Positions 6,617 through 14,429 of a stretch of DNA of 32,967 nt are shown here, in pieces. The translations under genes and the position numbers were made by a program. The notes below the pieces were generated by a model, which had not been told where the DNA came from, did not search any database, and saw only the letters and a list, made by a program, of their open reading frames with translations. The DNA lies in NCBI GenBank assembly GCA_002343395.1, contig DDSN01000006.1:16837-49803 (forward strand), given 5' to 3'. How positions within the stretch are numbered: the stretch's first letter is position 1; each line of letters opens with the position of its first letter. This DNA comes from Hyphomonadaceae bacterium UBA2389. Its GTDB lineage: Bacteria; Pseudomonadota; Alphaproteobacteria; Caulobacterales; Aquidulcibacteraceae.

Positions 6617-8224
6617 ATGAGCATGGATACGCTGCTTCTGCTGGACCGATGCATTGACGTAGCGGAAAACTACACGCGAAGCGCGCGCGCGGCGGTGAAA
6701 GCGCGGGTGGCGAGCGACCGCGCGGCGATGGATCGCGAGCAGCACATCGTGCATGGGCTCGCATGGGTGGCGACCTACGCTGAAACGCTGCGCGAGGTGC
6801 GGGGCTGGGCGAGGGCGCTCGCCGACAACGGCAAGCTGGGCGAGACAGAGCAATTGCTCTGCAAGCTGCTCGCGGCGGAATACGGCGCGCAATTGTCGGG
6901 CGGCGTCCCAATGACGCAGCTGGAAATTGTTCGTCCGTCCGACTTCGGCGTCGCCGCGCCGGATGTGGTCGCAACGATCACGACGGCGGAGAAGGCGCGC
7001 CTCGCCGCGCTGCTTCACGATGCGCAGGGCCGCGCGACGGTTGAAGACGCCAATCTCGACGCTGATTTCGAGATGATCCGCGACCAGTTCCGCAAATTCG
7101 CGGACGATAAGATCATCCCGTACGCGCACGCTTGGCATTGCCAAGATGAACTCATCCCGCTCGACGTGCTCAATGAGATGGGCGCGCTTGGCGTGTTCGG
7201 GCTCACCATACCGGAAGAATACGGCGGCTCCGGCCTTGGCAAGACCGCGATGTGCGTTGTGTCGGAAGAATTGTCGCGGGCCTGGATCGGCACGGGTTCG
7301 CTTGGCACGCGCAGCGAGATAGCGGCCGAACTGATCATGATCGGCGGGACCGCCGAGCAAAAAGCCTACTGGCTGCCCAAAATCGCGAGCGCGGAAATCC
7401 TGCCGACGGCGGTGTTCACCGAGCCGAATACGGGATCGGACTTGGGCTCGTTGCGCACGCGTGCGGTTCGCGACGGCGATCATTATGTCGTCACCGGCAA
7501 CAAGACTTGGATCACGCATGCCGCGCGTGCTGACGTGATGACGCTCCTGGTGCGCACGGATCCCGACACGAGGGGCTTTAACGGCTTGTCCATGTTGCTC
7601 GCGCCAAAGCCGCGCGGCGACGCCGCGACCCCGTTTCCGGCGCAAGGCATGTCTGGCGGCGAGATCGAAGTGATCGGCTATCGCGGCATGAAGGAGTACG
7701 AGATCGGATTTGACGGCTTCCGGGTTCCCGCCGCCAATCTTCTGGGCGGCGTCGAGGGGCAGGGCTTCAAGCAATTGATGGCGACGTTCGAATCCGCGCG
7801 CATTCAAACCGCGGCGCGCGCTATCGGGGTGGCTCAGAACGCCTTGGAGCTTGGTCTAAAATACGCGATCGAGCGTAAGCAGTTCGGTCAGGAGATTTTC
7901 GCCTTCCCGCGGGTTGCGGACAAGCTGATCATGATGGCGGCCGAGATCATGGCGGCGCGCCAAATTACCTATTTCGCGGCGCGACAAAAAGATTCCGGCA
8001 AACGCTGCGATCTCGAGGCGGGAATGGCGAAGCTGCTGGCCGCGCGCGTCGCGTGGGCGGCGGCGGATAACGCGCTGCAAATTCATGGCGGCAACGGCTT
8101 TGCGGTTGAGTATCCGATCAGCCGCGTGCTGGCAGACGCCCGGATTTTGAACATCTTCGAAGGCGCCGGCGAAATCCAAGCGATGGTGATCGCGCGGCGG
8201 TTGTTGGAAGAAGGGGCGAACTAG
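6617..8224 (+). CDS. mcd: (2S)-methylsuccinyl-CoA dehydrogenase, acyl-CoA dehydrogenase family
   Basis: This FAD enzyme oxidises (2S)-methylsuccinyl-CoA to mesaconyl-CoA in the ethylmalonyl-CoA pathway. It is 535 residues long, well above the roughly 380-400 of ordinary acyl-CoA dehydrogenases. The extra part is an N-terminal helical region of about 150 residues, as known for Mcd. The dehydrogenase core starts near LDADFEMIRDQFRKFADDKI. FAD/substrate motifs are LTIPEEYGGSGLG, AVFTEPNTGSDLGSLRT and VTGNKTWITHA. The C-terminal IFEGAGEIQ carries the probable catalytic base Glu515. The presence of ccr at the window start strengthens the choice of Mcd over other long acyl-CoA dehydrogenases. The start is ATG 6617, which begins the N-terminal extension; GAGAGGG lies upstream. 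Confidence 0.85.
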   Translation: MSMDTLLLLDRCIDVAENYTRSARAAVKARVASDRAAMDREQHIVHGLAWVATYAETLREVRGWARALADNGKLGETEQLLCKLLAAEYGAQLSGGVPMTQLEIVRPSDFGVAAPDVVATITTAEKARLAALLHDAQGRATVEDANLDADFEMIRDQFRKFADDKIIPYAHAWHCQDELIPLDVLNEMGALGVFGLTIPEEYGGSGLGKTAMCVVSEELSRAWIGTGSLGTRSEIAAELIMIGGTAEQKAYWLPKIASAEILPTAVFTEPNTGSDLGSLRTRAVRDGDHYVVTGNKTWITHAARADVMTLLVRTDPDTRGFNGLSMLLAPKPRGDAATPFPAQGMSGGEIEVIGYRGMKEYEIGFDGFRVPAANLLGGVEGQGFKQLMATFESARIQTAARAIGVAQNALELGLKYAIERKQFGQEIFAFPRVADKLIMMAAEIMAARQITYFAARQKDSGKRCDLEAGMAKLLAARVAWAAADNALQIHGGNGFAVEYPISRVLADARILNIFEGAGEIQAMVIARRLLEEGAN

Positions 8225-8226
8225 AA

Positions 8227-8318
8227 CATTTTCCGACGAAGTGGATGCCGGTTCGGCGTAAGAAAATGCGACCAAACAAAAACCTAGAGCCCCGATCCGA
8301 TTGAATAGGATCGGGGCT
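8227..8318 (+). repeat. Intergenic palindromic repeat (RIME-like), probably also terminating mcd
   Basis: The element has two palindromes. The first is CATTTTC (8227-8233) pairing with GAAAATG (8262-8268) around a GAAGTGGATGCCGGTTCG core. The second is a perfect 11-bp stem, AGCCCCGATCC (8288-8298) with GGATCGGGGCT (8308-8318), and a 9-base loop. This arrangement and core resemble the mosaic palindromic elements scattered between genes in many Rhizobiales and relatives; that comparison is from memory. It starts three bases after the mcd stop, so its hairpins may end transcription or protect the mRNA end, although no U-run follows. Confidence 0.6.
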
Positions 8319-8368
8319 GGAGCGAAGGCGCCCTTTGCAGCGCGCGCGCCCTGCGCCATAAGGGCTCC

Positions 8369-8677
8369 ATGCGATCACTCCGCGCCCTTGCCGTATTCCT
8401 CGCGCTTGCCGCGTGCGCGCCTCCGCCGCCGACGGCCTACGCCCCCGGCGTTGAGCAGAACTTCATGCGCGCTTGTGAAGCGCAAAGCACCGTGCCTGGG
8501 CTGTGCGCCTGCACCTGGGATCGTATCGAGGCAGGCATAGCGCCGGCCGATTTCGCGGCGCTTGAGGCGCTGCCGGGGCCGGAGCGGCAAGCGCATCCGT
8601 TGACGCAACAGATCGAGGGTTACGCCTTGGCCTGTGGCGCGGACCTGGATGGCGAAGTCGAGCCGGCGGCGCCGTGA
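8369..8677 (+). CDS. Small lipoprotein with CxCTWDxI motif (copy 1)
   Basis: This is a 102-residue protein with a lipoprotein signal peptide ending in LALAAC (Cys16). The mature part has Cys36, then Cys46-Ala-Cys48-Thr-Trp-Asp, and one late Cys (GYALACGAD). The next gene codes for a protein with the same pattern, so this is a tandem duplicate. Paired cysteines suggest disulfides in the periplasm or on the outer membrane. I do not recognise the family. Confidence 0.65.
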   Translation: MRSLRALAVFLALAACAPPPPTAYAPGVEQNFMRACEAQSTVPGLCACTWDRIEAGIAPADFAALEALPGPERQAHPLTQQIEGYALACGADLDGEVEPAAP

Positions 8678-8700
8678 GTAGTTTCGGGCTGGAGAAGGGC

Positions 8701-8973
8701 ATGCGCCGGATTTTGACAGCACTATGCGCGTTGGCCGGGGCCGCGGGCTGTGGCCAGAATGCGCCCAATGTTTATCCCGATAGCGCGCGCGAGCGTTTCG
8801 AGCTGTCGTGTCCGGCGGAAAGCGCTGCGTGCGCTTGCACGTGGGACAAGATCACCCGCGCCATGCCGTATGACGAATACGAAGACGCGCTGGCGCGGTT
8901 CCGAGACACGGGGATGATGGATCCGCGCGTCACGCGCGCGCGCACGCAATGCCTCGAGCATCACGAGTCCTAA
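8701..8973 (+). CDS. Small lipoprotein with CxCTWDxI motif (copy 2)
   Basis: This is a 90-residue lipoprotein with lipobox LAGAAGC (Cys17). Mature features are Cys37, then Cys44-Ala-Cys46-Thr-Trp-Asp-Lys-Ile, and a late Cys (ARTQCLEHH), the same order as in the preceding gene. ATG 8701 is chosen because GGAGAAGGG stands directly upstream and the signal peptide begins there. A GTG at 8674, overlapping the previous stop, would add nine residues with no signal-peptide character. It converges on the minus-strand gene ending at 8978, with four bases between them. Function unknown. Confidence 0.65.
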   Translation: MRRILTALCALAGAAGCGQNAPNVYPDSARERFELSCPAESAACACTWDKITRAMPYDEYEDALARFRDTGMMDPRVTRARTQCLEHHES

Positions 8974-8977
8974 GCGA

Positions 8978-9559
8978 TCATTGGGCGCCCCAAGGCGGCG
9001 GAGGCGGATCGATCGGGCGTGTGAGATCGAACTCGACGCGGAAATGGCGATTGGGCCGGCGCAATTCGTACGCGAAGGTCTCGCCCGGTTCGATCTCGAT
9101 GCTCCAGACGTTTTCGATCGAGGCCGGTATGCCGCGGTTGAGGAACAAATCGCGCGAGAAGGCGTCAGCCGGAAAGTCTTGATGGTTCCGCGCGCCGGGA
9201 GAGTTTGTGTCCCCGCCGTATTGGGTAAGGGCGTCTTCAGCGCCGTCCTCGTGCCGGTGATCGTGCTTCAGGCGAAGCGCCCCGTCCAGTCGCGTGATGA
9301 CCCACGTTCGTGAGCGGTCTTCTCCAACATGGAAGGGGATGCGCACTTCATCTCCAGCGCAGCTGCGCACGTGCATGACCAAGCGTTCCCCGGCAAAGCG
9401 GGCGTCGGCGGGGTCGCTCGTGGTGACGCGTCCCTCGAAAGCCCGCCCGCACAGCGGCGCGAGACTTTCAAAGAACATGTCACGTGGCGACGATTGATGG
9501 GGCGTTGCGCATGCAGACGCCGCAAGGCAGACCAACAGAACGCGTAAGCTCAGGGTCAT
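8978..9559 (-). CDS. Putative secreted lipoprotein, unknown function
   Basis: This is a 193-residue protein. The N-terminus is a signal peptide with lipobox LAASAC (Cys17). The mature protein has two more Cys (APLCGRAFEG and RSCAGDEV), a His-rich stretch (LKHDHRHEDG) and a Pro-rich end (PIDPPPPPW). The C-terminal part (SIEIEPGETFAYELRRPNRHFRVEFDL) looks like a beta-rich domain. Its ATG overlaps the lysA stop (ATGA), so it is the last gene of the argH-lptM-lysA operon. I recognise no family; the two inner Cys may form a disulfide. Confidence 0.65.
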   Translation of the reverse strand: MTLSLRVLLVCLAASACATPHQSSPRDMFFESLAPLCGRAFEGRVTTSDPADARFAGERLVMHVRSCAGDEVRIPFHVGEDRSRTWVITRLDGALRLKHDHRHEDGAEDALTQYGGDTNSPGARNHQDFPADAFSRDLFLNRGIPASIENVWSIEIEPGETFAYELRRPNRHFRVEFDLTRPIDPPPPPWGAQ

Positions 9560-10821
9560 GGCGTGGGCTCCGGCAGCATTTCCAGCGCGATCTGCTCTTC
9601 CACAGTCCAGCGTCTTCTTATGACCGAGAAGCGTCCGCCGCGTACCAGCACCTCGGGTGAAAGCGCGCGCGCGTTGTATGTCGACGCCATCGTGGCGCCG
9701 TAAGCGCCGGCGCTCATGAACGCCACCAGGTCGCCGTCGTTCAGTTTTGGCAATGCGCGATTGCGCGCGAAGGTGTCTCCTGTCTCGCAGATCGGGCCGA
9801 CAACATCATAGGTGAGGACATCTTCCGCGTCGGCGGGCGCGCGCGCTGGCTTGATGTCATGGTAGGCGTCGTAGATCGCGGGGCGAATAAGGTCGTTCAT
9901 GCCGGCGTCGAGGACGAGGATCGGCCGCCCCGGGCGCTCTTGCGTGCGAATGACCCGCGACAGCAACACCCCCGCATTGGCCGCTATCGCACGGCCTGGC
10001 TCGATCGCGAGCGCGACATCCAGTCCAGAGAAGACGCGCGTGATCATGGCCGCATAGGCGTCAGGCGAAGGCGGCGCCGGTTCGTGAAAGTAGGGCACGC
10101 CCAGGCCGCCGCCCAAGTCGACGCGCGTCACCTCCATGCCCGCGGCGCGCAGGCGCTCGACACTGATGCGCAGCAAACGAAACGCGGCTTCAAGCGGGGC
10201 GAGATCCTTGATCTGGCTTCCGATGTGGACGGCGAGTCCCTTGGGCGAGAGGTGCGGATCGGCGGCGGCGCGCGCGTACAGCGCTTCCGCTTGGGCTATG
10301 GAAACGCCGAACTTCGCATCGCCGCGGCCGGTGGAGATTTTTTCGTGCCCGCCGGCGCCGACATCGGGATTGACGCGGATGGCGACCGCTGGGCGGGCGT
10401 TCCGCGCGGCGGCGAGCCGCGATAACGCATCCAGTTCGGCGATGCTCTCGACGTTGATCTGATGAACGTGTTTCTCGATCGCGAAGGAGAGCTCGTCCTC
10501 GGTCTTGCCCACGCCGGAGAAGATGATGCGATCGTGCGGAACCCCGCCTTTGAGCGCGCGCATGATCTCGCCGCGACTGACGGTGTCAGCGCCGGCGCCG
10601 CGGCGCGCGAGCGTTTCAATGATGGCGATGTTGGCGTTGGCTTTTACCGCGAAGGCGACAAGCACATCGCGCGGCGCGAAGGCGTTCTTGAACACGTCGA
10701 AATGGCGCTCAAGCGTCGCGCTCGAATACACATACGCCGGCGTGCCCACCGCTTCAGCAATCGCCGAAAGCGGAACCTCCTCGCAACAAAGCTCACCGTT
10801 TCGATAATCGAAATGATGCAC
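9556..10821 (-). CDS. lysA: Diaminopimelate decarboxylase
   Basis: This PLP enzyme makes L-lysine from meso-diaminopimelate, the last step of the pathway, in the cytoplasm. It has 421 residues, the usual length. Motifs are AFAVKANANIAII with PLP-Lys60, GADTVSRGEIMRAL, KFGVS, VHIGSQI, VDLGGGLGVPY, IEPGRAIAANAG, the active-site Cys of GPICETGDTFA, and AGAYGATMASTYNAR. The start is GTG 10821, which shares its first base with the TAG stop of lptM. A longer open frame upstream has no homology and would overlap lptM and argH. Translational coupling with lptM is likely. Confidence 0.95.
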   Translation of the reverse strand: MHHFDYRNGELCCEEVPLSAIAEAVGTPAYVYSSATLERHFDVFKNAFAPRDVLVAFAVKANANIAIIETLARRGAGADTVSRGEIMRALKGGVPHDRIIFSGVGKTEDELSFAIEKHVHQINVESIAELDALSRLAAARNARPAVAIRVNPDVGAGGHEKISTGRGDAKFGVSIAQAEALYARAAADPHLSPKGLAVHIGSQIKDLAPLEAAFRLLRISVERLRAAGMEVTRVDLGGGLGVPYFHEPAPPSPDAYAAMITRVFSGLDVALAIEPGRAIAANAGVLLSRVIRTQERPGRPILVLDAGMNDLIRPAIYDAYHDIKPARAPADAEDVLTYDVVGPICETGDTFARNRALPKLNDGDLVAFMSAGAYGATMASTYNARALSPEVLVRGGRFSVIRRRWTVEEQIALEMLPEPTP

Positions 10822-11012
10822 TATTGGCCGGCGCCGGTTTGGTACTGCGCGCAGCGTGCGTCTTGCGGTTCGTTGCGCGCGGCTTGTTCGGCGCATTCGC
10901 GGCGAATGGCGTCTTCGCGGTTCCAGAGGGGATCGGGGCGCGCGAGGTCGCCCTTCACGCCGCAGGCCGAGAGAAGCGCGAGCGCCGACAGGGCAAGCAG
11001 GATGCGGCTCAT
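10821..11012 (-). CDS. lptM: LPS translocon maturation chaperone LptM (YifL family)
   Basis: This is a 63-residue outer-membrane lipoprotein. Lipobox LLSAC is followed directly by the family signature CGVKGDLARPDPLW (CG.KG.L..P). In E. coli LptM helps LptD acquire its native disulfides. A small gene of this kind next to lysA is a common arrangement in proteobacteria. The start overlaps the argH stop (ATGA) and its stop overlaps the lysA GTG. The tail has two further Cys (RRECAEQ and DARCAQ), which is unusual for so short a family member. Confidence 0.85.
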   Translation of the reverse strand: MSRILLALSALALLSACGVKGDLARPDPLWNREDAIRRECAEQAARNEPQDARCAQYQTGAGQ

Positions 11013-12433
11013 TTGAACATCTCCCTCCAGCGTTCGATCTGTTCGCGGACGCGCTGCGGCGCGGTTCCGCCATAGCTATCCCGGCTCTCGACGGATTTTT
11101 CAACCGCCAACAACGTTCGCGCCGCCTCCGAAATCCGTCCATCAACAGCCTGGAGTTCGCCGAGCGGCATTTGAGCCAGTTCGGCGACGCCGAGTTGCTC
11201 CGCGCGCCGAACGATGCGGCCAGTGATTTCATGAGCTTCGCGGAATGGGGTCTTCAACTCGCGCACCAGCCAGTCAGCCAAATCGGTGGCGGTTGAATAG
11301 CCGCGCGCCGCCGCGTCGCGCATGGGCGCGCGGTTGAAACGTATGGTCTCGATCATCCCGGTCATAGCGGTGAGCGAGAGGCTGAACGCATCGAATGCGT
11401 TGAAGGTGAGCGCTTTGTCCTCCTGAAGGTCCTTCGCGTAGGCGAGCGGCAGCTTCTGGACGATCGAATTGAGCGCGGCGAAGTCAGCGCCGATGCGCGC
11501 GGCCTTGGCGCGAATGAGTTCAGCGGCGTCGGGGTTGCGCTTTTGCGGCATGATCGAGGAGCCCGTCGACCACCCATCGCTCAATGTCGCGAAACCGAAC
11601 TGCGGGCTCGTCCACAGCACAAGCTCTTCCGCCAAGCGCGAGAGATGGGTGGCCGCGATCGAGAGATTAGCGAGGGCGGCCAACGCGAAATCGCGCGATC
11701 CCACGGCGTCCAGCGAATTTGCCGAGGGCGCATGAAAGCCCAACGCGTTGGCCGTACTGTCGCGGTCGATGGGGTAGGAGGTTCCAGCCAGCGCCGCCGA
11801 TCCAAGCGGGCACTCCCAGGCGGCTTCAAGCGCGGCGCCAATCAGCCGCACGCGATCGCGCTCCATCATGGCGACATAGGCGAGCAGATGATGGCCCAAG
11901 GTGATCGGTTGCGCGGTTTGAAGATGCGTGAACCCCGGCATGACCCAATCGACATGGGCTTCCGCCTGGCGAAGCAGTGATTTCTGGAGGATGCGGAGGC
12001 CATCACCTGTTTCGCGGCTCGCGCGCATCACCCAGAGCTTGAAATCGGTAGCCACTTGGTCGTTGCGGGAACGGGCCGTGTGCAAGCGCTTGCCAGGCTC
12101 GCCGATGCGTTCGGTGAGGCGCGCTTCGATATTGAGATGAATGTCTTCCAGGGCGGCGGAAAACGGGAAGACGCCTGAGGCGATTTCCGCGGCGATCTGA
12201 TCCAGGCCGGCCTGTATCGCTTGATTGTCTTCGGGCGTAATGATGCCGCGCGCGGCGAGCATGTCAGCGTGCGCTTTCGAGCCTTCGATGTCTTCGCGCC
12301 AAAGGCGCTTGTCGACGTCGATCGAGGCGTTGATCGCTTGCATGGCGTCGGCGGGTTGCGCCGCGAAACGGCCGCCCCACATCGCTTGGCCGCCGCCCGA
12401 AGAGTGTTGAGACGAGGCATCGGACGTGGACAC
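11009..12433 (-). CDS. argH: Argininosuccinate lyase
   Basis: This enzyme splits argininosuccinate into arginine and fumarate, the last step of arginine synthesis. It has 474 residues from GTG 12433. Motifs are MWGGRFAAQPADAM at the N-terminus, LHTARSRNDQVATDF, PGFTHLQTAQPITLGHHLLA with the catalytic-loop His, and the fumarase/aspartase signature GSSIMPQKRNP (residues 291-301). Starts at 12460 and 12382 are also possible; 12382 gives MWGGRF at the very N-terminus. With GTG 12433 the gene overlaps the divergent tlpA start by eight bases. It heads the operon argH-lptM-lysA-lipoprotein, with every junction overlapping. Confidence 0.94.
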   Translation of the reverse strand: MSTSDASSQHSSGGGQAMWGGRFAAQPADAMQAINASIDVDKRLWREDIEGSKAHADMLAARGIITPEDNQAIQAGLDQIAAEIASGVFPFSAALEDIHLNIEARLTERIGEPGKRLHTARSRNDQVATDFKLWVMRASRETGDGLRILQKSLLRQAEAHVDWVMPGFTHLQTAQPITLGHHLLAYVAMMERDRVRLIGAALEAAWECPLGSAALAGTSYPIDRDSTANALGFHAPSANSLDAVGSRDFALAALANLSIAATHLSRLAEELVLWTSPQFGFATLSDGWSTGSSIMPQKRNPDAAELIRAKAARIGADFAALNSIVQKLPLAYAKDLQEDKALTFNAFDAFSLSLTAMTGMIETIRFNRAPMRDAAARGYSTATDLADWLVRELKTPFREAHEITGRIVRRAEQLGVAELAQMPLGELQAVDGRISEAARTLLAVEKSVESRDSYGGTAPQRVREQIERWREMFK

Positions 12434-13043
12434 GAGAGCAAGCTCCTCTGAAACGGCCAAGCCGTGGGCGTTGTGGGCCGCGTTGGCGATGCTGGCTGCG
12501 GGATTGGTTGCGCTTCTTTACGTGCTTTTCGCCGCCGCTTCCAAGCCCGAAGCAGACGGCGGACTGATGCATTTTGCGACAGGTGAAATGCGCGCGCTGG
12601 CGGTCTTGCCCGATCCGCCGCCCATGTCGGGGCGGCCGCTGAAGGACGCCCAGGGCCGGGAAGTGCGCCTGAGCGCGTTTTCTGGCGAGGTTCTGGTCGT
12701 GAACTTGTGGGCGACGTGGTGTGCGCCTTGTATCGAGGAGATGCCGACCTTGGGGGCGCTCCAGCGGCGCATGGGCTCGCGCTTGCGGGTTATCCCCATC
12801 AGCGTCGACACCGAGGGCGACCGGGAAAAAGCCCAGAGCGAATTGGCGCGGCTTTCCGGAGGATCGCTGCCGTTCCTGATCGATATCAGCCGTGGCGTGC
12901 TGTTTGACGTCCGCGCGCCGGGCATGCCGGTGACGATCGTTTACGACCGGCAGGGGCGCGAGGTCGCGCGCTTGGCGGGCGGCGCGGACTGGAATAGCGA
13001 GGAGGCGGCGGCGCTCTTGGAAGCCGTGTTGTCCGGAGAATGA
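12426..13043 (+). CDS. tlpA: TlpA-family thiol:disulfide oxidoreductase, membrane-anchored
   Basis: This is a 205-residue periplasmic thioredoxin-fold protein on a single N-terminal anchor (about residues 14-38). The active site is WATWCAPC with Cys99 and Cys102, followed by EEMP. The cis-Pro region is APGMPVTIVYD. Such proteins reduce periplasmic disulfides, for example in cytochrome c or cytochrome oxidase maturation. The start is GTG 12426, needed to include the anchor. It diverges from argH with overlapping start regions and is coupled to the next gene by ATGA. Confidence 0.88.
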   Translation: MDTRASSSETAKPWALWAALAMLAAGLVALLYVLFAAASKPEADGGLMHFATGEMRALAVLPDPPPMSGRPLKDAQGREVRLSAFSGEVLVVNLWATWCAPCIEEMPTLGALQRRMGSRLRVIPISVDTEGDREKAQSELARLSGGSLPFLIDISRGVLFDVRAPGMPVTIVYDRQGREVARLAGGADWNSEEAAALLEAVLSGE

Positions 13044-13561
13044 GCGTGACGCCTGTGCTGGAAACAGAACGGCTGCGCCTGCGCGGGCATACGCTGGCCG
13101 ACTTCGAGCCTTGCGCCGCCATGTGGGCGGATGAAGGCGTCGTTCGCTTCATCTCTGGCAAGCCATCGTCGCGCGAAGAGAGCTGGGGGCGCATTCTGCG
13201 CTACCCGGGGATGTGGGCGTTGCTCGGTTTCGGATTTTGGGCTTTCGAGGAAAAGGAGACGGGGCGCTTCGTCGGGGAGGGCGGCTTTGGAGACTTCCAG
13301 CGCGACATCACGCCCCCAATCGCGGCGCCCGAGCAAGGATGGGCGCTTGCGCCGTGGGCGCACGCGAAAGGCTACGCCACCGAGGCCATGCGCGCGGCGA
13401 CGGCGTGGGGCGAGACGCATTTTGGGCGGCGCGACTTCATGTGCATCATTTCGCCCGAGAACACGCCATCGATCCGCGTGGCTGAAAAGCTAGGTTATCG
13501 CGAGATCGCGCGCACGACTTACAAGGATGCGCCGACGCTCATGTTCCAACGAAATCCCTAA
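13040..13561 (+). CDS. GNAT-family N-acetyltransferase, RimJ/RimL-like
   Basis: This is a 173-residue acetyltransferase. The N-terminal LETERLRLRGHTLADFEP is typical of the RimJ/RimL branch. The acetyl-CoA-binding motif region is ALAPWAHAKGYATEAMRAATAWG, followed by ENTPSIRVAEKLGYREI, the usual motif B. Substrates in this branch include ribosomal proteins, antibiotics and small amines; the target here is unknown. Its ATG overlaps the tlpA stop, and its stop overlaps by a few bases the stop of the convergent lipoprotein gene. Confidence 0.85.
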   Translation: MSVTPVLETERLRLRGHTLADFEPCAAMWADEGVVRFISGKPSSREESWGRILRYPGMWALLGFGFWAFEEKETGRFVGEGGFGDFQRDITPPIAAPEQGWALAPWAHAKGYATEAMRAATAWGETHFGRRDFMCIISPENTPSIRVAEKLGYREIARTTYKDAPTLMFQRNP

Positions 13562-14358
13562 AGGTAGGGCGAAAGCGCCAGGCGCACGCGCGAGCTTTGC
13601 GCGAGCACCTGCTGGTAGGTCGCCGGCTGTGGCGGCGCCGAGCTCGCCGGCCACAGCGAGACAAATCGATCGAGTTCTGCAACCGCTTCTTGGTAGGCGC
13701 GTGCGTTGCGGCCGCGCAGGCCGTTGGCGTGCGCGGTGAGCGCCTCGCGCGCCGCCAGCGCGGCGCCAAGACTATGCTGGTATTCGATGGGATCGACGGC
13801 GCCGTCCACCATGACGTGCTGGTAGATGCCCGCGGCGACATCAACGAGGCGCACAATCACTTCCGCCTGATTGGCGTCGACGTCGGCGGCCCGAAACGCC
13901 GCGTCGCTCTCGCGTAGGGCGAGCTCCAAGGCCGGGCGTTCACCCGCCATGGCGGCCCGGCGTAGGGGCGCGACATCTAAGCTGCCGAACTGGTCAGTCG
14001 CGGGGTCATACACTTCCATGACCCCTTGCTGGATGAGCGTGCTCGCCGCGGCGACGTCGCCGGTGTCGCGCAAGACATGTTCCGCGATGAGCACGAAACC
14101 ACGGAGATGCTGAATGCGTAGCGCAGTCCGATCGGCGCCCTCCAGGCCCGCATAGGCCGTCGCCACCCCGGCTTCGCCGTGCTCGCCGCCGGCCTCGCCG
14201 ATGGACGCTTCACCCGCCTCGCCGCCGCCCGCCGAGACCGCGGCTTCGCCCGCCTCACCGTGCGCCGCGTTCTCGCCCGCTTCTCCGCCGCAGGCGGCCA
14301 AGCCCAGCACCGCCGCCACGCTGGCGCTGCGCCAAAGCTTGTATTTCCAGACGATCAT
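13558..14358 (-). CDS. Lipoprotein with GEAGE repeats and helical C-terminal domain, unknown function
   Basis: This is a 266-residue protein. The signal peptide ends in LGLAAC (Cys23). Immediately after the lipidated Cys comes a low-complexity stretch (about residues 24-65) with the unit GEAGE or GEAGG repeated five to six times, a very acidic flexible tether. The rest (70-266) appears to be all helical and Ala-rich, with stretches such as RIQHLRGFVLIAEHVLRD and VDPIEYQHSLGAALAAREAL. No imelysin HxxE motif or other known signature is seen. It diverges from the PKHD hydroxylase gene, and the Fur-like site at 14400-14418 lies between them, so iron control is possible. Confidence 0.65.
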   Translation of the reverse strand: MIVWKYKLWRSASVAAVLGLAACGGEAGENAAHGEAGEAAVSAGGGEAGEASIGEAGGEHGEAGVATAYAGLEGADRTALRIQHLRGFVLIAEHVLRDTGDVAAASTLIQQGVMEVYDPATDQFGSLDVAPLRRAAMAGERPALELALRESDAAFRAADVDANQAEVIVRLVDVAAGIYQHVMVDGAVDPIEYQHSLGAALAAREALTAHANGLRGRNARAYQEAVAELDRFVSLWPASSAPPQPATYQQVLAQSSRVRLALSPYL

Positions 14359-14399
14359 GTGACCGCTCCAAAATGAAATGCGGCGCGGACCCTGGACTA

Positions 14400-14418
14400 A
14401 ATGCGAATGGCTCGCAAT
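14400..14418. promoter_or_regulatory. Candidate Fur (iron) box between divergent genes
   Basis: AATGCGAATGGCTCGCAAT is an imperfect palindrome with arms TGCGA/TCGCA. It agrees at 16 of 19 places with the remembered alphaproteobacterial Fur-type palindrome ATTGCGAATGATTCGCAAT. It ends 11 bases before the hydroxylase ATG, just ahead of the Shine-Dalgarno AAGGA. The divergent lipoprotein gene starts 42 bases to the other side. PiuC-type hydroxylases are known iron-starvation genes, which fits. Confidence 0.5.
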
Positions 14419-14429
14419 AAGGAAAAGTC

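Noticed and set aside
6167..7807. Long minus-strand open frame of 546 codons
   Set aside because: It lies antisense to the 3' end of the VIT gene and most of mcd, is rich in Arg, His and Ala and has no family features; it is a high-GC shadow.
10822..11232. N-terminal extension of the lysA frame
   Set aside because: The frame stays open but overlaps lptM and argH and has no similarity to the family; GTG 10821 gives the standard length.
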